From Flavihumibacter solisilvae (lineage in GTDB: Bacteria; Bacteroidota; Bacteroidia; Chitinophagales; Chitinophagaceae): DNA of 64,000 nt. The stretch covers positions 1 to 64,000 of the forward strand of contig NZ_JSVC01000006.1 in the NCBI RefSeq assembly GCF_000814475.1, given 5' to 3'. Shown here one piece after another: positions 25,086 through 34,459 of the stretch. The notes below the pieces were generated by a model, which worked only from the letters and a program-made list of their open reading frames with translations, was not told where the DNA came from and did not search any database. The position numbers were made by a program, and so were the translations under genes. Numbering within the stretch: the first letter of the stretch is position 1; the number at the start of each line of letters is the position of its first letter.

Positions 25086-25580
25086 ATGAATACCATCCAC
25101 ACCATCTTTGGGGACGGAGACCAGCTGAACACCTGGCAAATGTCCGCCAGGGCCATCCTGATGTTCTTTATTTCTCTTGTGCTGATCCGCATCGGCGGCA
25201 TGCGCCTTGTGGGTAAACGCTCCGTTTTCGATACCATCATCATCATAACACTGGGATCGGTGTTGGCACGTGGTGTCGTTGGCGCTTCTCCTTTCCTCGC
25301 TACAGTGGCGGCGTCTACTGCAATGGTTCTAGTCAGCAAACTGATCGCATTCATTTGCTGCTTTTCTGAAACTTTTGATAACCTGGTAAAAGGAAAGGCA
25401 TTGTTGTTGTATGATGATGGCAAAATCCTCTGGCAAAACCTGAAATCGGCGTCACTCAGCAAGGAAGACCTTATGGAAAGTCTCCGGCTGGAAATGAAAA
25501 GCGAAGACCTCAACAGTATTCAGCAAGCTTTCCTCGAAAGCAATGGCCGTATCAGTTTTATTAAGAAGGCTATGGGCTGA
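25086..25580 (+). CDS. DUF421/YetF-family membrane protein
   Basis: The protein has 164 aa. There are about three hydrophobic segments in the first 95 residues (AILMFFISLVLIRIGGMRLV, then FDTIIIITLGSVLARGVVGA and an Ala/Val-rich helix). A cytoplasmic C-terminal part follows (ALLLYDDGKILWQNLKSASL), the pattern of YetF/DUF421 proteins. GKRSVFDTIIIITLGS is the family's conserved signature. The function is not established; members in Bacillus are linked to spore and envelope properties. It starts 12 bases after the AraC gene. Confidence 0.85.
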   Translation: MNTIHTIFGDGDQLNTWQMSARAILMFFISLVLIRIGGMRLVGKRSVFDTIIIITLGSVLARGVVGASPFLATVAASTAMVLVSKLIAFICCFSETFDNLVKGKALLLYDDGKILWQNLKSASLSKEDLMESLRLEMKSEDLNSIQQAFLESNGRISFIKKAMG

Positions 25581-25634
25581 TGGCTATTTAGCGCCCGAAC
25601 CTGGTTACCGGCAAATCAAGCATTAATTTTAAGC

Positions 25635-26123
25635 ATGGCATTGAACCATTTTTTTAAACATACAGGCTTAAAGATCAGGCACATTACTCTTTATGGCCTT
25701 ATGATGGCCATTTTGGTTTTTCTGCTTAAATGGCTGCAATGGAAATTTCTTGTGGCTGACCATGCCCTTGAAATATACGCCGGATTACTGGCCGTACTGT
25801 TTACTGCATTGGGTGTCTGGATCGCCAACCAGCTCGGGAAAATGAAAGGGAAAACTGTGGTGGTAGAAAAAGAAGTTTATGTACCGCAGCCATTACCGGC
25901 AATAATAAATGAAGCCGAATTAAATAAACTCCAGCTGAGCAGCCGCGAATACGAAGTACTTCAACTGTTGTCAAAAGGCAACAGTAATGCGGAAATCGCC
26001 GACCAATTATGCCTTTCGCTCAGCACAATTAAAACGCATGTCTCCAACCTCTTTGTAAAAATGGACGTTAAAAGCCGCACCCAGGCAATCGAAAAGGCTA
26101 AGCGACTCGCAATCGTCCACTAA
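25635..26123 (+). CDS. Membrane-anchored LuxR-type regulator
   Basis: The protein has 162 aa. There are two transmembrane segments (ITLYGLMMAILVFLLKWLQW and IYAGLLAVLFTALGVWIANQ), then a linker with VVVEKEVYVPQPLP. A LuxR/GerE HTH completes it (LSSREYEVLQLLSKGNSNAE, then LCLSLSTIKTHVSNLFVKMD). A DNA-binding domain tethered to the membrane implies that a membrane signal or partner controls it. The next gene is a DUF4199 membrane protein, a pairing seen repeatedly in Bacteroidota, so that protein is the likely partner (inference). Confidence 0.88.
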   Translation: MALNHFFKHTGLKIRHITLYGLMMAILVFLLKWLQWKFLVADHALEIYAGLLAVLFTALGVWIANQLGKMKGKTVVVEKEVYVPQPLPAIINEAELNKLQLSSREYEVLQLLSKGNSNAEIADQLCLSLSTIKTHVSNLFVKMDVKSRTQAIEKAKRLAIVH

Positions 26124-26248
26124 TGCCGGCGAACCGGACCCAACTTTCGTACTTAAGTAGGAAAATCACCAAACCAACCTATTTTGGTACTAAAGTATGA
26201 GCCCGGTTTCATGTGCCGACTATAGATTTACAGCCAAAACCAAACTAT

Positions 26249-26788
26249 ATGAAACGCAATATTCTGATCTACGGGATTGTCCTTGGCATCCTTCTTTGCA
26301 TCAGCCTGCTAATCATTCTTAACATGATGTATCACAATCCCGATTTTAAGGGCGACCATGTAACCGGGTACGCCTCGATGGTGGTCATCTTCTCGCTGAT
26401 TTTTTTTGGAATCCGCAACTACCGCAACCGGCAGCTAAATGGATTCATCAGTTTCGGCAAGGCCTTCAAAACCGGCGTACTGATAGCACTTGCCGGTTCA
26501 ACCATATATGTGATCTTCTGGCTGTTTTACTATTACCTCGTGGTACCCGATTTCCTGGATGTATATATTCCCATGGCACTGAAAAATTGCGAAAATGATC
26601 CTGCGAAACTCGAGGCAACCACTAAACAAATGCAAACACTCAGGAATATGTACAAAAACCCGTTATTAATTGCACTCATCACGTACATGGAAGTGCTTCC
26701 AGTCGGATTGGTAGTCGCCCTGGTAAGTTCATTGATCCTGAAAAAGAAAAGCCCAACGTCCCAGTTCACGCCAACCGCTGGGGCATAA
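26249..26788 (+). CDS. DUF4199 family membrane protein
   Basis: The protein has 179 aa from the ATG at 26249 (MKRNILIYGIVLGILLCISL). An upstream in-frame ATG at 26213 adds 12 polar residues and is less likely. There are four transmembrane helices, at about 4-24, 43-60, 77-103 and 145-168. Between helices 3 and 4 is a charged loop (ENDPAKLEATTKQMQTLRNM). This is the usual size and layout of DUF4199. The function is unknown. The gene lies 125 bases after the membrane LuxR gene on the same strand. Confidence 0.82.
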   Translation: MKRNILIYGIVLGILLCISLLIILNMMYHNPDFKGDHVTGYASMVVIFSLIFFGIRNYRNRQLNGFISFGKAFKTGVLIALAGSTIYVIFWLFYYYLVVPDFLDVYIPMALKNCENDPAKLEATTKQMQTLRNMYKNPLLIALITYMEVLPVGLVVALVSSLILKKKSPTSQFTPTAGA

Positions 26789-26850
26789 CACAGCCTTAAC
26801 CCTGGTTTCTGTTAATTCACAGTCATTTACTTTCCTTAATAAGCACGGGT

Positions 26851-27354
26851 TTAAGTAGTTGTTTTCTCCAGTGACCACTCTGGACGGATCCAATGACAGG
26901 TATACCCGTTGGGATGTTTACGCAGGTAGTCCTGGTGCTCCTCTTCCGCATCCCAGAAATCTCCGGCGGGAACAACTTCTGTGACAATGCGGCCTGGCCA
27001 CTTTCCGGAAGCAGTCATAACAGCAATCAATTCTTCTGCGGTCTTTTTCTGTTCAGGACTGAGGTAAAAAATAGCAGACCGGTAGGAAGCACCGATGTCA
27101 TTTCCCTGGCGGTTTTTTGTGGTGGGGTCATGGATCTGGAAGAAAAACTCCAGTAACTGTTTAAAAGGAAGAACAGCCGGATCAAAATCTATCGCGATGG
27201 CTTCCGCATGGTTACCATGGTTGCGATAGGTTGCATTTTTTACTTCTCCGCCGGTATACCCGACAACTGTATGAGTTACGCCCGGCAGCTCGCGGACCAG
27301 TTCTTCTACCCCCCAGAAACAACCGCCTGCGAGGAGCGCTTTTTCGTTAGCCAT
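26851..27354 (-). CDS. msrA: Peptide-methionine (S)-S-oxide reductase MsrA
   Basis: The protein has 167 aa from the ATG at 27354. The active-site motif GGCFWGVEE lies at about residues 9-17 with the catalytic Cys, followed by [14 protein letters not shown] and [11 protein letters not shown], all standard for MsrA. It repairs methionine-S-sulfoxide in proteins, using thioredoxin as reductant. It is 63 bases downstream of trxB on the same strand, so reductase and recycling enzyme are likely co-transcribed. An upstream in-frame ATG at 27417 would touch the trxB stop but adds an unconserved leader. Confidence 0.96.
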   Translation of the reverse strand: MANEKALLAGGCFWGVEELVRELPGVTHTVVGYTGGEVKNATYRNHGNHAEAIAIDFDPAVLPFKQLLEFFFQIHDPTTKNRQGNDIGASYRSAIFYLSPEQKKTAEELIAVMTASGKWPGRIVTEVVPAGDFWDAEEEHQDYLRKHPNGYTCHWIRPEWSLEKTTT

Positions 27355-27417
27355 ATTAATTTGAATTAAGTTAATAATAACAGGATCAAAAGAATTTTGT
27401 TTGAGTAGCCCGACCAC

Positions 27418-28407
27418 TCAGGCTGCAGGCTTTTGTTCACCGGCCACAGCTAAACGGTTTGTTAATTCGTGCTCCTGCAGGCTCAGGTACCTTTCTGCAT
27501 CCAGCGCGGCAATGCAACCACTGCCAGCTGCCGTTATAGCCTGCCGGTAAATGCTATCCTGCACATCACCGGCAGCAAATATGCCTTCAATATTTGTATT
27601 GGATGTACCCGGAATCGTTTTGAGATAACCGATCTCATCCATATCGATCAGGCCGCTGAAGATTTCGGTGTTTGGCTGGAACCCTATCGCCACAAATAGG
27701 CCTTCCACCGGCAAGGTTGCACTTTCGCCATTTTTATTGTGGATCAACACGCCATTTACCTTGTTTTCTCCCAGTACATCCCCGATTGCGGAGTTCCAGT
27801 GTATCGTGATGTTCGGGGTAGCTTTAACCCTGTCTTGCATAATCGCAGATGCCCTCATTTTATCCCGGCGGACAATCATATGTACATTCCTGACAATCTT
27901 GGAAAGATAAAGTGCGTCCTGGGCTGCAGTGTCACCACCTCCAACTATAGCCACATCTTTTCCCCGGAAAAAGAACCCGTCGCACACAGCACAGGAACCC
28001 ACGCCATGTCCTGTCAGCCGTCGCTCGCTCTCCAGTCCCAGCCACTTGGCTGAAGCCCCGGTGGAAATAATAACCGCATCCGCTTCAATGAGTTTCTCTT
28101 CATCAATCCACACTTTGAACGGACGTTTCGAAAAATCTACTTTACTGGCATGCCCGTAACGAATGTCCGCGCCCATACGCTCAGCCTGTTTCTCAAATTC
28201 CATCATCAACTCAGGCCCCTGGATTCCCGCTGAAAATCCGGGGTAATTTTCTACTGCTGTAGTGATGGTTAATTGTCCACCAGGCTGAATTCCCTGGTAC
28301 AGTACCGGTTTTAAATTGGCACGTGCAGCATAAATGGCTGCGGTATAGCCCGCCGCCCCCGATCCTATAATCAGGAGCTGCACTTTTTCAGGTGATTTTT
28401 CGCCCAT
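27418..28407 (-). CDS. trxB: Thioredoxin-disulfide reductase
   Basis: The protein has 329 aa. The FAD-binding GSGAAGYTAAIYAARA lies near the N-terminus, the redox-active CAVCDG at about 141-146, the NAD(P)H-binding GGGDTAAQDALYL, and the FAD-contacting GIFAAGDVQDSIYRQAITAA near the C-terminus. This is the full low-molecular-weight TrxB layout. The C-terminus has a short tail (LAVAGEQKPAA). It reduces thioredoxin with NADPH in the cytoplasm. It leads the trxB-msrA pair and is divergent from the YceI gene. Confidence 0.96.
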   Translation of the reverse strand: MGEKSPEKVQLLIIGSGAAGYTAAIYAARANLKPVLYQGIQPGGQLTITTAVENYPGFSAGIQGPELMMEFEKQAERMGADIRYGHASKVDFSKRPFKVWIDEEKLIEADAVIISTGASAKWLGLESERRLTGHGVGSCAVCDGFFFRGKDVAIVGGGDTAAQDALYLSKIVRNVHMIVRRDKMRASAIMQDRVKATPNITIHWNSAIGDVLGENKVNGVLIHNKNGESATLPVEGLFVAIGFQPNTEIFSGLIDMDEIGYLKTIPGTSNTNIEGIFAAGDVQDSIYRQAITAAGSGCIAALDAERYLSLQEHELTNRLAVAGEQKPAA

Positions 28408-28570
28408 ACTTTTTTTTCTAAAAGTACTACCGCAGCAGGCCCTTTGTCAATAGCAAAGCTGGCCAGGCGGACAAAGTTATCAGTGAACCGGCCGGCAAAT
28501 GCTACTGAAATTCTTGAACCCTGAATTGCCTGCTTCGTCGGTATGTTTGGCCTTTTAGCATCCATCGTCC

Positions 28571-28602
28571 TTGACTCACCCCTTATCGCGATCATACATT
28601 TG
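28571..28602 (+). promoter_or_regulatory. Candidate Bacteroidota-type promoter for the YceI gene
   Basis: TACATTTG (28595-28602) matches the -7 consensus TANNTTTG fully. TTGA (28571-28574) lies 20 bases upstream as an imperfect -33. The predicted start of transcription is about 28609, leaving a 5' leader of some 15 bases before the ATG at 28625. Confidence 0.5.
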
Positions 28603-28624
28603 GTGGAAACAAATATTAATTGCG

Positions 28625-29215
28625 ATGCAATCTATTCCAACCACAGCAATCAAGGGCACAACAAAATGGACCATTGACCCTGCACATAGCGAAATTGGAT
28701 TTAAAGTAAAACACCTAGTCTTTTCGACCGTAAGAGGCACCTTCAAAGATTTCGAAGCTGACATCCTTACGAACGACATCGACTTTTCAAGGGCAGAAAT
28801 CCAGGTCAGGATAAACCCTCGATCTGTTGACACCAATAACGAACAGCGAAATGCGCACCTGGCTGGCGGCGATTTTTTTGCTGCTGATGATTTTCCCGAA
28901 ATCAGGTTTACTGCAGGCAAATTTATTTCGACCGGGCACGTAGCAACAGGTCCGCTTGCAGTGCTCCACCCAGGAAATCATGTACTACACGGGGAGCTCA
29001 CGATCAAAGGAATCACAAAGCCGGTTGAACTGAATATTGAATTTGGCGGAGTTATAAAAGACCCATGGGGCAAAGAAAAAGCCTTGTTCAGCTTAGACGG
29101 AAAAATCAACCGGAAGGACTGGGGTTTGAATTATAATACAGTCCTGGAATCAGGCGGACTGTTAATAAGCGAAGATGTGTGGATCCACATCGAGCTACAG
29201 TTAACCAGGGAATAA
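28625..29215 (+). CDS. YceI family protein
   Basis: The protein has 196 aa from the ATG at 28625, chosen because it follows the predicted promoter and leads directly into TKWTIDPAHSEIGFKVKHLV, the canonical YceI start. Next come FSTVRGTFKDFEADI, RNAHLAGGDFFAADDFPEI and LTIKGITKPVELNIEFGGV, all family motifs. YceI proteins form a lipocalin-like barrel that binds isoprenoid-type lipids. There is no signal peptide here, so this copy is predicted to be cytoplasmic, unlike E. coli YceI. It ends 22 bases before the convergent receptor gene. Confidence 0.93.
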   Translation: MQSIPTTAIKGTTKWTIDPAHSEIGFKVKHLVFSTVRGTFKDFEADILTNDIDFSRAEIQVRINPRSVDTNNEQRNAHLAGGDFFAADDFPEIRFTAGKFISTGHVATGPLAVLHPGNHVLHGELTIKGITKPVELNIEFGGVIKDPWGKEKALFSLDGKINRKDWGLNYNTVLESGGLLISEDVWIHIELQLTRE

Positions 29216-29237
29216 TGTTGCAGGGCTTTATCCCCAA

Positions 29238-31658
29238 CTAATTTTCCGATCTCACCCGCTGCCTCGCGTCGTCACCAGAAGAATTCTCCCGTTTCCCTTT
29301 CAGTTTGTCGTTTCCAAACTGGTGCGTGTAGGTAAGCCGCACTGTCGGATTGGTGAAGCGAAGTACGCCATTCAGGACGAGGTTTTGTTCCGGCAGGTTT
29401 ATATCTGGTTTGAAGATCAGGGTATTCAGGATATTGTCGTATGCCAGTCGCAGTGAGGAACGGATCTTTGGAAACTTCTTTTGCGCCCCGAAATCAAGGG
29501 AGCCAAATGAGTTGACCTTATATACACTAAACATACCCGGTGACTGAAAAAATCCTGACAGCTCAAGCGAAAAATCTTTCGGCAAACTGAAGGTCTGCGT
29601 AGTGCGTGCATTGAGAGACTTTTGCTTTAACAGGATAGGATCTCCTTTATATGTACCATCGAGAGTCTGGGCAGTACCGGTAAAGTTATTCTGCATACTC
29701 CACCAGCTGTTTACTTTAATGGGAAGGGAAAGAATCACATTAAAGGTTTTCCGGCTTTTTTGGTTTTCAGCTGCCAGCGTTTGTTTATTTGATTCCGGAT
29801 CAACACTGGGTGAAAAATTGGTAATTGGATCCGCCTCATAAGTGTATTGAACGGAAAGCACTACGTTCTTAAAAAGATAATCGGCTTTAACTTCATCTGA
29901 GATGGAAGGCTGCAGTGACGGGTTACCTGAAAAAAAAGTATTAGGGTCAACAAAGATCACAAAGGGAGCCATATCATTAAACGTCGGCCGCGTGATCCGC
30001 CTGCTATATGCAAAATTGAACGAATGTTTTTCATTGATCTTGTGCGAGAAGAACAAGGTTGGAAACAACCTTCCATAGTGACGATCCACAATATTTTTCT
30101 TTTCTTCCGAGTCCAGCACTGAATTGGTGTATTCATACCGCAGCCCCACCTTCGCATTATTCTTTTCATTGAATGCTATGTTCAGCGAGCCGTATGCCGC
30201 CAGGATGCTTTCATTTAGTTCGTAATTCGCGGTAAGACTTTCATCAGTCTCCCACTCATCATCCTGCTTGTTCTGAACACTGACATCATTCCGGAACTCC
30301 GACCAGGTTCCCTTTACGCCTGTTTCCAATGAAATTTTTGAACTGAATTTCTTATTATAATCTGCACTCCATACCCAAAATTTAATTGGGGTTTCTTTAT
30401 CGCTTTTTGTCCGGAACTGAAACAACGGCTCACCATTACCGTCATAATAATAGTTCACATAGTCAACCGGGTTCAGGTCCTTGTAATAGATATAGTCGAG
30501 GTCCATAGACAGGCGCTCCCCTTCATTGAAGTTATGCAGCATATTCAGGTTTCCACTGATATTTGTCAGCTTGTGTACTTCATGGTTGTCGATGCGAACC
30601 ATAGTATCCAGGCTTTTGTCAAGATAGATCTGGGTGTTGTTCACCGCATCCATTGTCCAGTTCCGGTGGAACCCCGAAACCAATACACCAACTACCGTTT
30701 TCTTATTCCATTGATAATCCAATCCCAGTCTTCCGTTTGTAAACAATACAACAGGGTCGCGCATCGTATGGATGTAATTTTCGATGACCTGGGTATCCTT
30801 AAGCACTTTCCGGTAAAAACTCAATTCCTGTTCCTGTGCATTCCTCGATACAGAGAAATCCCCGAAGAAGTTCGTCCGCATCGTCCGGTGATTAAAATTC
30901 GCACTGGCAGAAAGTACAGGCCCCTTGCCATAACCTGCCGTCGCAGAATAAGATCCATTTGTACCATATAAGGTATTTTCTTTCAGCACAATATTTATAT
31001 AGCCCGCATTTCCTTCCGCATCATAATTCGCGGGAGGTGTTGTGATCAGTTCTATTTTTTCGATATTACTGGAACTCATTCCTGCCAGCACCTGCACTAC
31101 TGCAGACAAAGGCATACGGCTGATTTTTCCATTCAACATCACCACTACCCCACTTTTGCCATTCATCGACAGGCCATTGTTCTGTCGGTCGACCATGATT
31201 CCCGGCGCCCTTTCAAGCACATCAAGTGCCGTGCTGCCCACACCGGTAATACTACTGGCAACGTTAATGATCATCCGATCCATCTTCTGCTCGAAGAGTG
31301 GCTTCTTACCAACCACCGTTACGGCTGACAGCTCCGATTCCTTCTCCGTCATGCGAAGCGTGGACACAGAGCTATTACCCTGGCTCCCATGGGTGAATGA
31401 AGAGGAATAAACGGCTTTTAAGCCGGCAAAACTGGAGGATACCATATAGGTACCTGCACCGATATTCTCGAAGGAATACTTGCCTGCCTGGTCTGTCATC
31501 GCTCCTTTTACGAGCGCCGAATCTTTTGCATTCAGCAGGAATACGCTGGCATTTGCCAATGCTTTATCAGCAGCGTCTGTTATAGTTCCACTGATGGATT
31601 GTGGATAAGCTGCGAGGTGAGACAGCAGGATGAGGATAGCCCCTAAGTAAGCACGCAT
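29238..31658 (-). CDS. TonB-dependent-receptor-like outer membrane beta-barrel protein
   Basis: The protein has 806 aa. It has a signal peptide (YLGAILILLSHLAAYPQSIS), a CarboxypepD_reg-like domain (SGTITDAADKALANASVFLL, about 21-100) and a plug domain (LDVLERAPGIMVDRQNNGLS, then IEKIELITTPPANYDAEGNA). A long outer-membrane barrel of the OMP_b-brl_3 type follows, rich in aromatic/Asn strands and with RRITRPTFNDMAPF. The barrel ends at VRLTYTHQFGN and is followed by a polar 25-residue tail. The substrate is unknown; no SusD-like partner or metal gene is adjacent. The gene has a strong Shine-Dalgarno sequence, rare in this phylum. Confidence 0.9.
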   Translation of the reverse strand: MRAYLGAILILLSHLAAYPQSISGTITDAADKALANASVFLLNAKDSALVKGAMTDQAGKYSFENIGAGTYMVSSSFAGLKAVYSSSFTHGSQGNSSVSTLRMTEKESELSAVTVVGKKPLFEQKMDRMIINVASSITGVGSTALDVLERAPGIMVDRQNNGLSMNGKSGVVVMLNGKISRMPLSAVVQVLAGMSSSNIEKIELITTPPANYDAEGNAGYINIVLKENTLYGTNGSYSATAGYGKGPVLSASANFNHRTMRTNFFGDFSVSRNAQEQELSFYRKVLKDTQVIENYIHTMRDPVVLFTNGRLGLDYQWNKKTVVGVLVSGFHRNWTMDAVNNTQIYLDKSLDTMVRIDNHEVHKLTNISGNLNMLHNFNEGERLSMDLDYIYYKDLNPVDYVNYYYDGNGEPLFQFRTKSDKETPIKFWVWSADYNKKFSSKISLETGVKGTWSEFRNDVSVQNKQDDEWETDESLTANYELNESILAAYGSLNIAFNEKNNAKVGLRYEYTNSVLDSEEKKNIVDRHYGRLFPTLFFSHKINEKHSFNFAYSRRITRPTFNDMAPFVIFVDPNTFFSGNPSLQPSISDEVKADYLFKNVVLSVQYTYEADPITNFSPSVDPESNKQTLAAENQKSRKTFNVILSLPIKVNSWWSMQNNFTGTAQTLDGTYKGDPILLKQKSLNARTTQTFSLPKDFSLELSGFFQSPGMFSVYKVNSFGSLDFGAQKKFPKIRSSLRLAYDNILNTLIFKPDINLPEQNLVLNGVLRFTNPTVRLTYTHQFGNDKLKGKRENSSGDDARQRVRSEN

Positions 31659-31662
31659 AATT

Positions 31663-31668
31663 ACCTCC
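31663..31668 (-). promoter_or_regulatory. Strong Shine-Dalgarno sequence of the receptor gene
   Basis: Read on the minus strand, AAAGGAGGTAATTATG places GGAGGT 4 bases before the ATG at 31658. Most genes in this window lack such a sequence, as is usual for Bacteroidota. It also fixes the start codon. Confidence 0.6.
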
Positions 31669-31750
31669 TTTGCTCATTAACTTGATGATGATTTTCATCA
31701 GGGAAGTGTGTATGTCGTGTTTAGAGGGGCAGGAAGGAGTTGCCGAAGCA

Positions 31751-33928
31751 CTAGCCAGGCCTTTCTTTCTTTAATGTGCTCTTAACTCTCTTACCGCCAA
31801 AGAGCTCATCGTCATTGAAGGGCTGGTTCTTGATCCGTCTACCGGTTGCCTTGAAAATCGCGTTGGCAACGGCTCCGCCTGTTGGGGGAAGTGCAGGCTC
31901 ACCCAGGCCGGTCGGCTCTATGCCATTATCAACAAAATATGGTTCCACTTCCGGGATCTCCTTCATCCGGATAAGCCGGTAAGTGTTGTAATTCTTCTGT
32001 TCGGTTTCACCATCCTTAAAAGTCAGTTTGCCAAACATCGCATGTCCATATCCGTCAACCACGCCGCCCATTACCTGCTGGCGTGCGCCGCTTAGGTTAA
32101 CGACCTCGCCGCAGTCTGCAACTGCATAAATCTTCTTCACTGCCGGCTTTCCTTTTTCCATCGCTACTTCACAAACCTGGGCCACGTATGAACGATGTGA
32201 AAAGTAAACGCTGAAGCCCTGGTACACGCCTTTCTTCGTTCCCCAGCCGGCTTTGTCAGCTGCCATTTTAATAACCCCTTCCATCCTGCCGATGTCATAC
32301 TTGATCTCACCCGCAGGAGAAGTTCTTGCTTTTTGCAGCAGGTTCAGGCGGAACTCAACGGGATCCTTCCCTGCAGCCTGCGCAACTTCATCAAGGAATG
32401 ATTGTTCGGCGAATGCCAGGAAGTTGGTAATTGGTGCTCGCCATGCACCAGTAGTGATCGGCGAAACATGCTCAACTGATTCGATCAGCAGGTTATCCAC
32501 CGCTCCGGAAGGAAAGTTGTCCTGCCGCGTCGGGTTACCAGAGTTAATACCGACTCCGCGCAAGCGGTAACCGGTCATGTTGCCATTGGAATCAAGGGCG
32601 GCTTCGAACCTGTAACGTACCGCCGGGCGGTAACTGCCGCCGGTCATATCGTCTTCCTTAGACCAGGTTACTTTCACCGGCGCCTTTATAATACTTGACA
32701 ACTCTGCAGCTTCTGTTACATAATCGAACTTCAGCCTCCTGCCAAATCCACCACCCAGGCGGGTGAGCTGCAGGGTGATTTTGTCTTCAGCTATATTGAG
32801 CAATTTGGAAACCGCAGTACGTGCGCTCGCCGGGGTTTGTGAAGGCCCAACCAACTCCACGCCATCGGCCCGGACATGCGCGAAAAAGTTCATGGGTTCC
32901 ATTGGACTATGCGCCAGGAACGGGCACTGGTATTCGCTCTTTATAATCTTTGCCGCATTCTTGAATGCTGCTTCTACGTCGCCATTTTTCCTTTGCACAG
33001 TTGCCTTACCGTTATCCAGTAAGTCATGGAATAATTTGTCGTGGTCAGCCGAACTCTCAAGCGCACCATCCTTCTCATATTCCACTTTCAGCACCTTGCG
33101 CGCCTTCATTACCTCCCAGGTAGATTTACCCACCACTGCTACATTGTTGCCAAAAGTCACGACGTCGATAATTCCTGGCATTGCTTTGGCAGCAGCGGAA
33201 TCAACAGACTTGAGCTTCAGCCCGAATGCTGTCGGACGCTGGATCATAGCATGCATCATGCCTTCACGGTAAAAGTCCAGCCCGAATAACGGCTTGCCCG
33301 TGTGGATCTTCTGGTTCTCGACATTCCTTACCGCTGTACCTATCAGCTTAAAATCTTTCCGGTCTTTTAATTTTACATCCGCAGGAACGGGTACTGTGGC
33401 AGCTTCCGCCGCCAGCTCACCATAGCCCAGCTTTTTGCCGGATGCTGCATGGATCACAAACCCATTTTCAGCAATGCATTCGCCTGCCGGCACATTCCAG
33501 CGTTTCGCTGCTGCCTCTACCAGCATAGCCCGCGCAGTGGCACCTGCCTTCCTCAATCGCATCCAGGAATGTGGTACTGCACCGCTGCCACCCGTCAGTT
33601 GCCGCTCGAACTTAGTTGTGTCCAGCGCAGCCTGCACAACTTTCACCTTCGACCAGTCCGCATCCAGCTCCTCGGCAACGATCATGGGAAATGATGTCAT
33701 AATATTCTGCCCAAGCTCAGGGTTCGGGGAGAAAAGTGTCACTATTCCATCTGCAGAAATAGAAATGTAGCTATTGAAGCCCACGTCTCCTGCCAGGGCG
33801 GCATTGATGGCTACCGGTGCAGCCTTCAGTTCGTTGCCCAGCCAGTTGAAACCGAGCAGAAAACCTCCTGCGGTAAGTGAGGTCATCCGTAGAAATTCCC
33901 TCCTGCTATTATCGATGTTGGTTGACAT
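31751..33928 (-). CDS. Molybdopterin-binding subunit of xanthine dehydrogenase family (isoquinoline 1-oxidoreductase beta-like)
   Basis: The protein has 725 aa from the ATG at 33928, 4 bases after the small-subunit stop; an ATG at 33952 lies inside that gene. The N-terminus is a twin-arginine signal (NSRREFLRMTSLTAGGFLLG), so the folded cofactor-loaded enzyme is exported. Molybdenum hydroxylase motifs include LTRLGGGFGRRLKFDYVTEA, TGAWRAPITNFLAFAEQSFL and GLGEPALPPTGGAVANAI. The last holds the GxGE region with the catalytic Glu of this family. It pairs with the 2Fe-2S protein upstream; the two-subunit, FAD-less form uses a cytochrome or membrane acceptor. The substrate is probably an N-heterocycle or aldehyde (uncertain). 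Confidence 0.9.
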   Translation of the reverse strand: MSTNIDNSRREFLRMTSLTAGGFLLGFNWLGNELKAAPVAINAALAGDVGFNSYISISADGIVTLFSPNPELGQNIMTSFPMIVAEELDADWSKVKVVQAALDTTKFERQLTGGSGAVPHSWMRLRKAGATARAMLVEAAAKRWNVPAGECIAENGFVIHAASGKKLGYGELAAEAATVPVPADVKLKDRKDFKLIGTAVRNVENQKIHTGKPLFGLDFYREGMMHAMIQRPTAFGLKLKSVDSAAAKAMPGIIDVVTFGNNVAVVGKSTWEVMKARKVLKVEYEKDGALESSADHDKLFHDLLDNGKATVQRKNGDVEAAFKNAAKIIKSEYQCPFLAHSPMEPMNFFAHVRADGVELVGPSQTPASARTAVSKLLNIAEDKITLQLTRLGGGFGRRLKFDYVTEAAELSSIIKAPVKVTWSKEDDMTGGSYRPAVRYRFEAALDSNGNMTGYRLRGVGINSGNPTRQDNFPSGAVDNLLIESVEHVSPITTGAWRAPITNFLAFAEQSFLDEVAQAAGKDPVEFRLNLLQKARTSPAGEIKYDIGRMEGVIKMAADKAGWGTKKGVYQGFSVYFSHRSYVAQVCEVAMEKGKPAVKKIYAVADCGEVVNLSGARQQVMGGVVDGYGHAMFGKLTFKDGETEQKNYNTYRLIRMKEIPEVEPYFVDNGIEPTGLGEPALPPTGGAVANAIFKATGRRIKNQPFNDDELFGGKRVKSTLKKERPG

Positions 33929-33932
33929 ACAA

Positions 33933-34391
33933 TCAGATTTTAGTGCTGGCAAGTTTTACTGCTTCGCGGATCCTGTGATAAGCGCCGCAACGGCAGATAT
34001 TACCGTGCATCGCGCTGGCGATCTCCTCATCAGTGGGATCAGGATTCCGTTTTAAAAAGGCCGCTGCAGTCATGATCTGGCCGGCCTGGCAATAGCCGCA
34101 TTGGGCAACATCCACTTCATCCCAGGCCTGCTGAACGGGATGGTCGCCATTTTCAGAAAGGCCTTCAATGGTCGTGATCTCGGATGAAGCAATGCCCGAT
34201 ATCGGCATCATGCAAGACCTGGCAGCAGTGCCATTCACGTGCACCGTGCAGGCGCCGCATTGAGCAGTGCCACAGGCATATTTTGTTCCCACCAGACCGA
34301 GATGATCGCGGAGCACCCACAGCAAAGGAGTGTCTGCCGCAACATCCACCTGGTGGGATTTACCGTTGATCTTAAGATTATAAGTTGCCAT
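33933..34391 (-). CDS. 2Fe-2S subunit of molybdenum hydroxylase (isoquinoline 1-oxidoreductase alpha-like)
   Basis: The protein has 152 aa. The N-terminal plant-type ferredoxin domain has CGTAQCGACTVHVNGTAARSC-type spacing (four Cys, about residues 40-62). The C-terminal helical domain has CGYCQAGQIMTAAAF and GNICRCGAYHRI, ligating the second 2Fe-2S cluster. It passes electrons from the molybdenum site out of the enzyme. It lies directly upstream of, and is coupled with, the large subunit. It has no signal of its own, so it would be exported as a complex with the Tat-tagged partner (inference). Confidence 0.95.
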   Translation of the reverse strand: MATYNLKINGKSHQVDVAADTPLLWVLRDHLGLVGTKYACGTAQCGACTVHVNGTAARSCMMPISGIASSEITTIEGLSENGDHPVQQAWDEVDVAQCGYCQAGQIMTAAAFLKRNPDPTDEEIASAMHGNICRCGAYHRIREAVKLASTKI

Positions 34392-34459
34392 ATCCAGGAG
34401 CTGTTTGAATACCTGAATTTAGCAATTATGTGAAACAATCGCCGTAGTAATTGGAATAT

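Noticed and set aside
25624-25631. TAATTTTA as a promoter of the membrane LuxR gene
   Set aside because: It lies 3 bases before the ATG and has no -33 partner.
28371-28595. 74-codon minus-strand frame upstream of trxB
   Set aside because: It overlaps the trxB start in another frame and covers the YceI promoter; no family pattern is visible.
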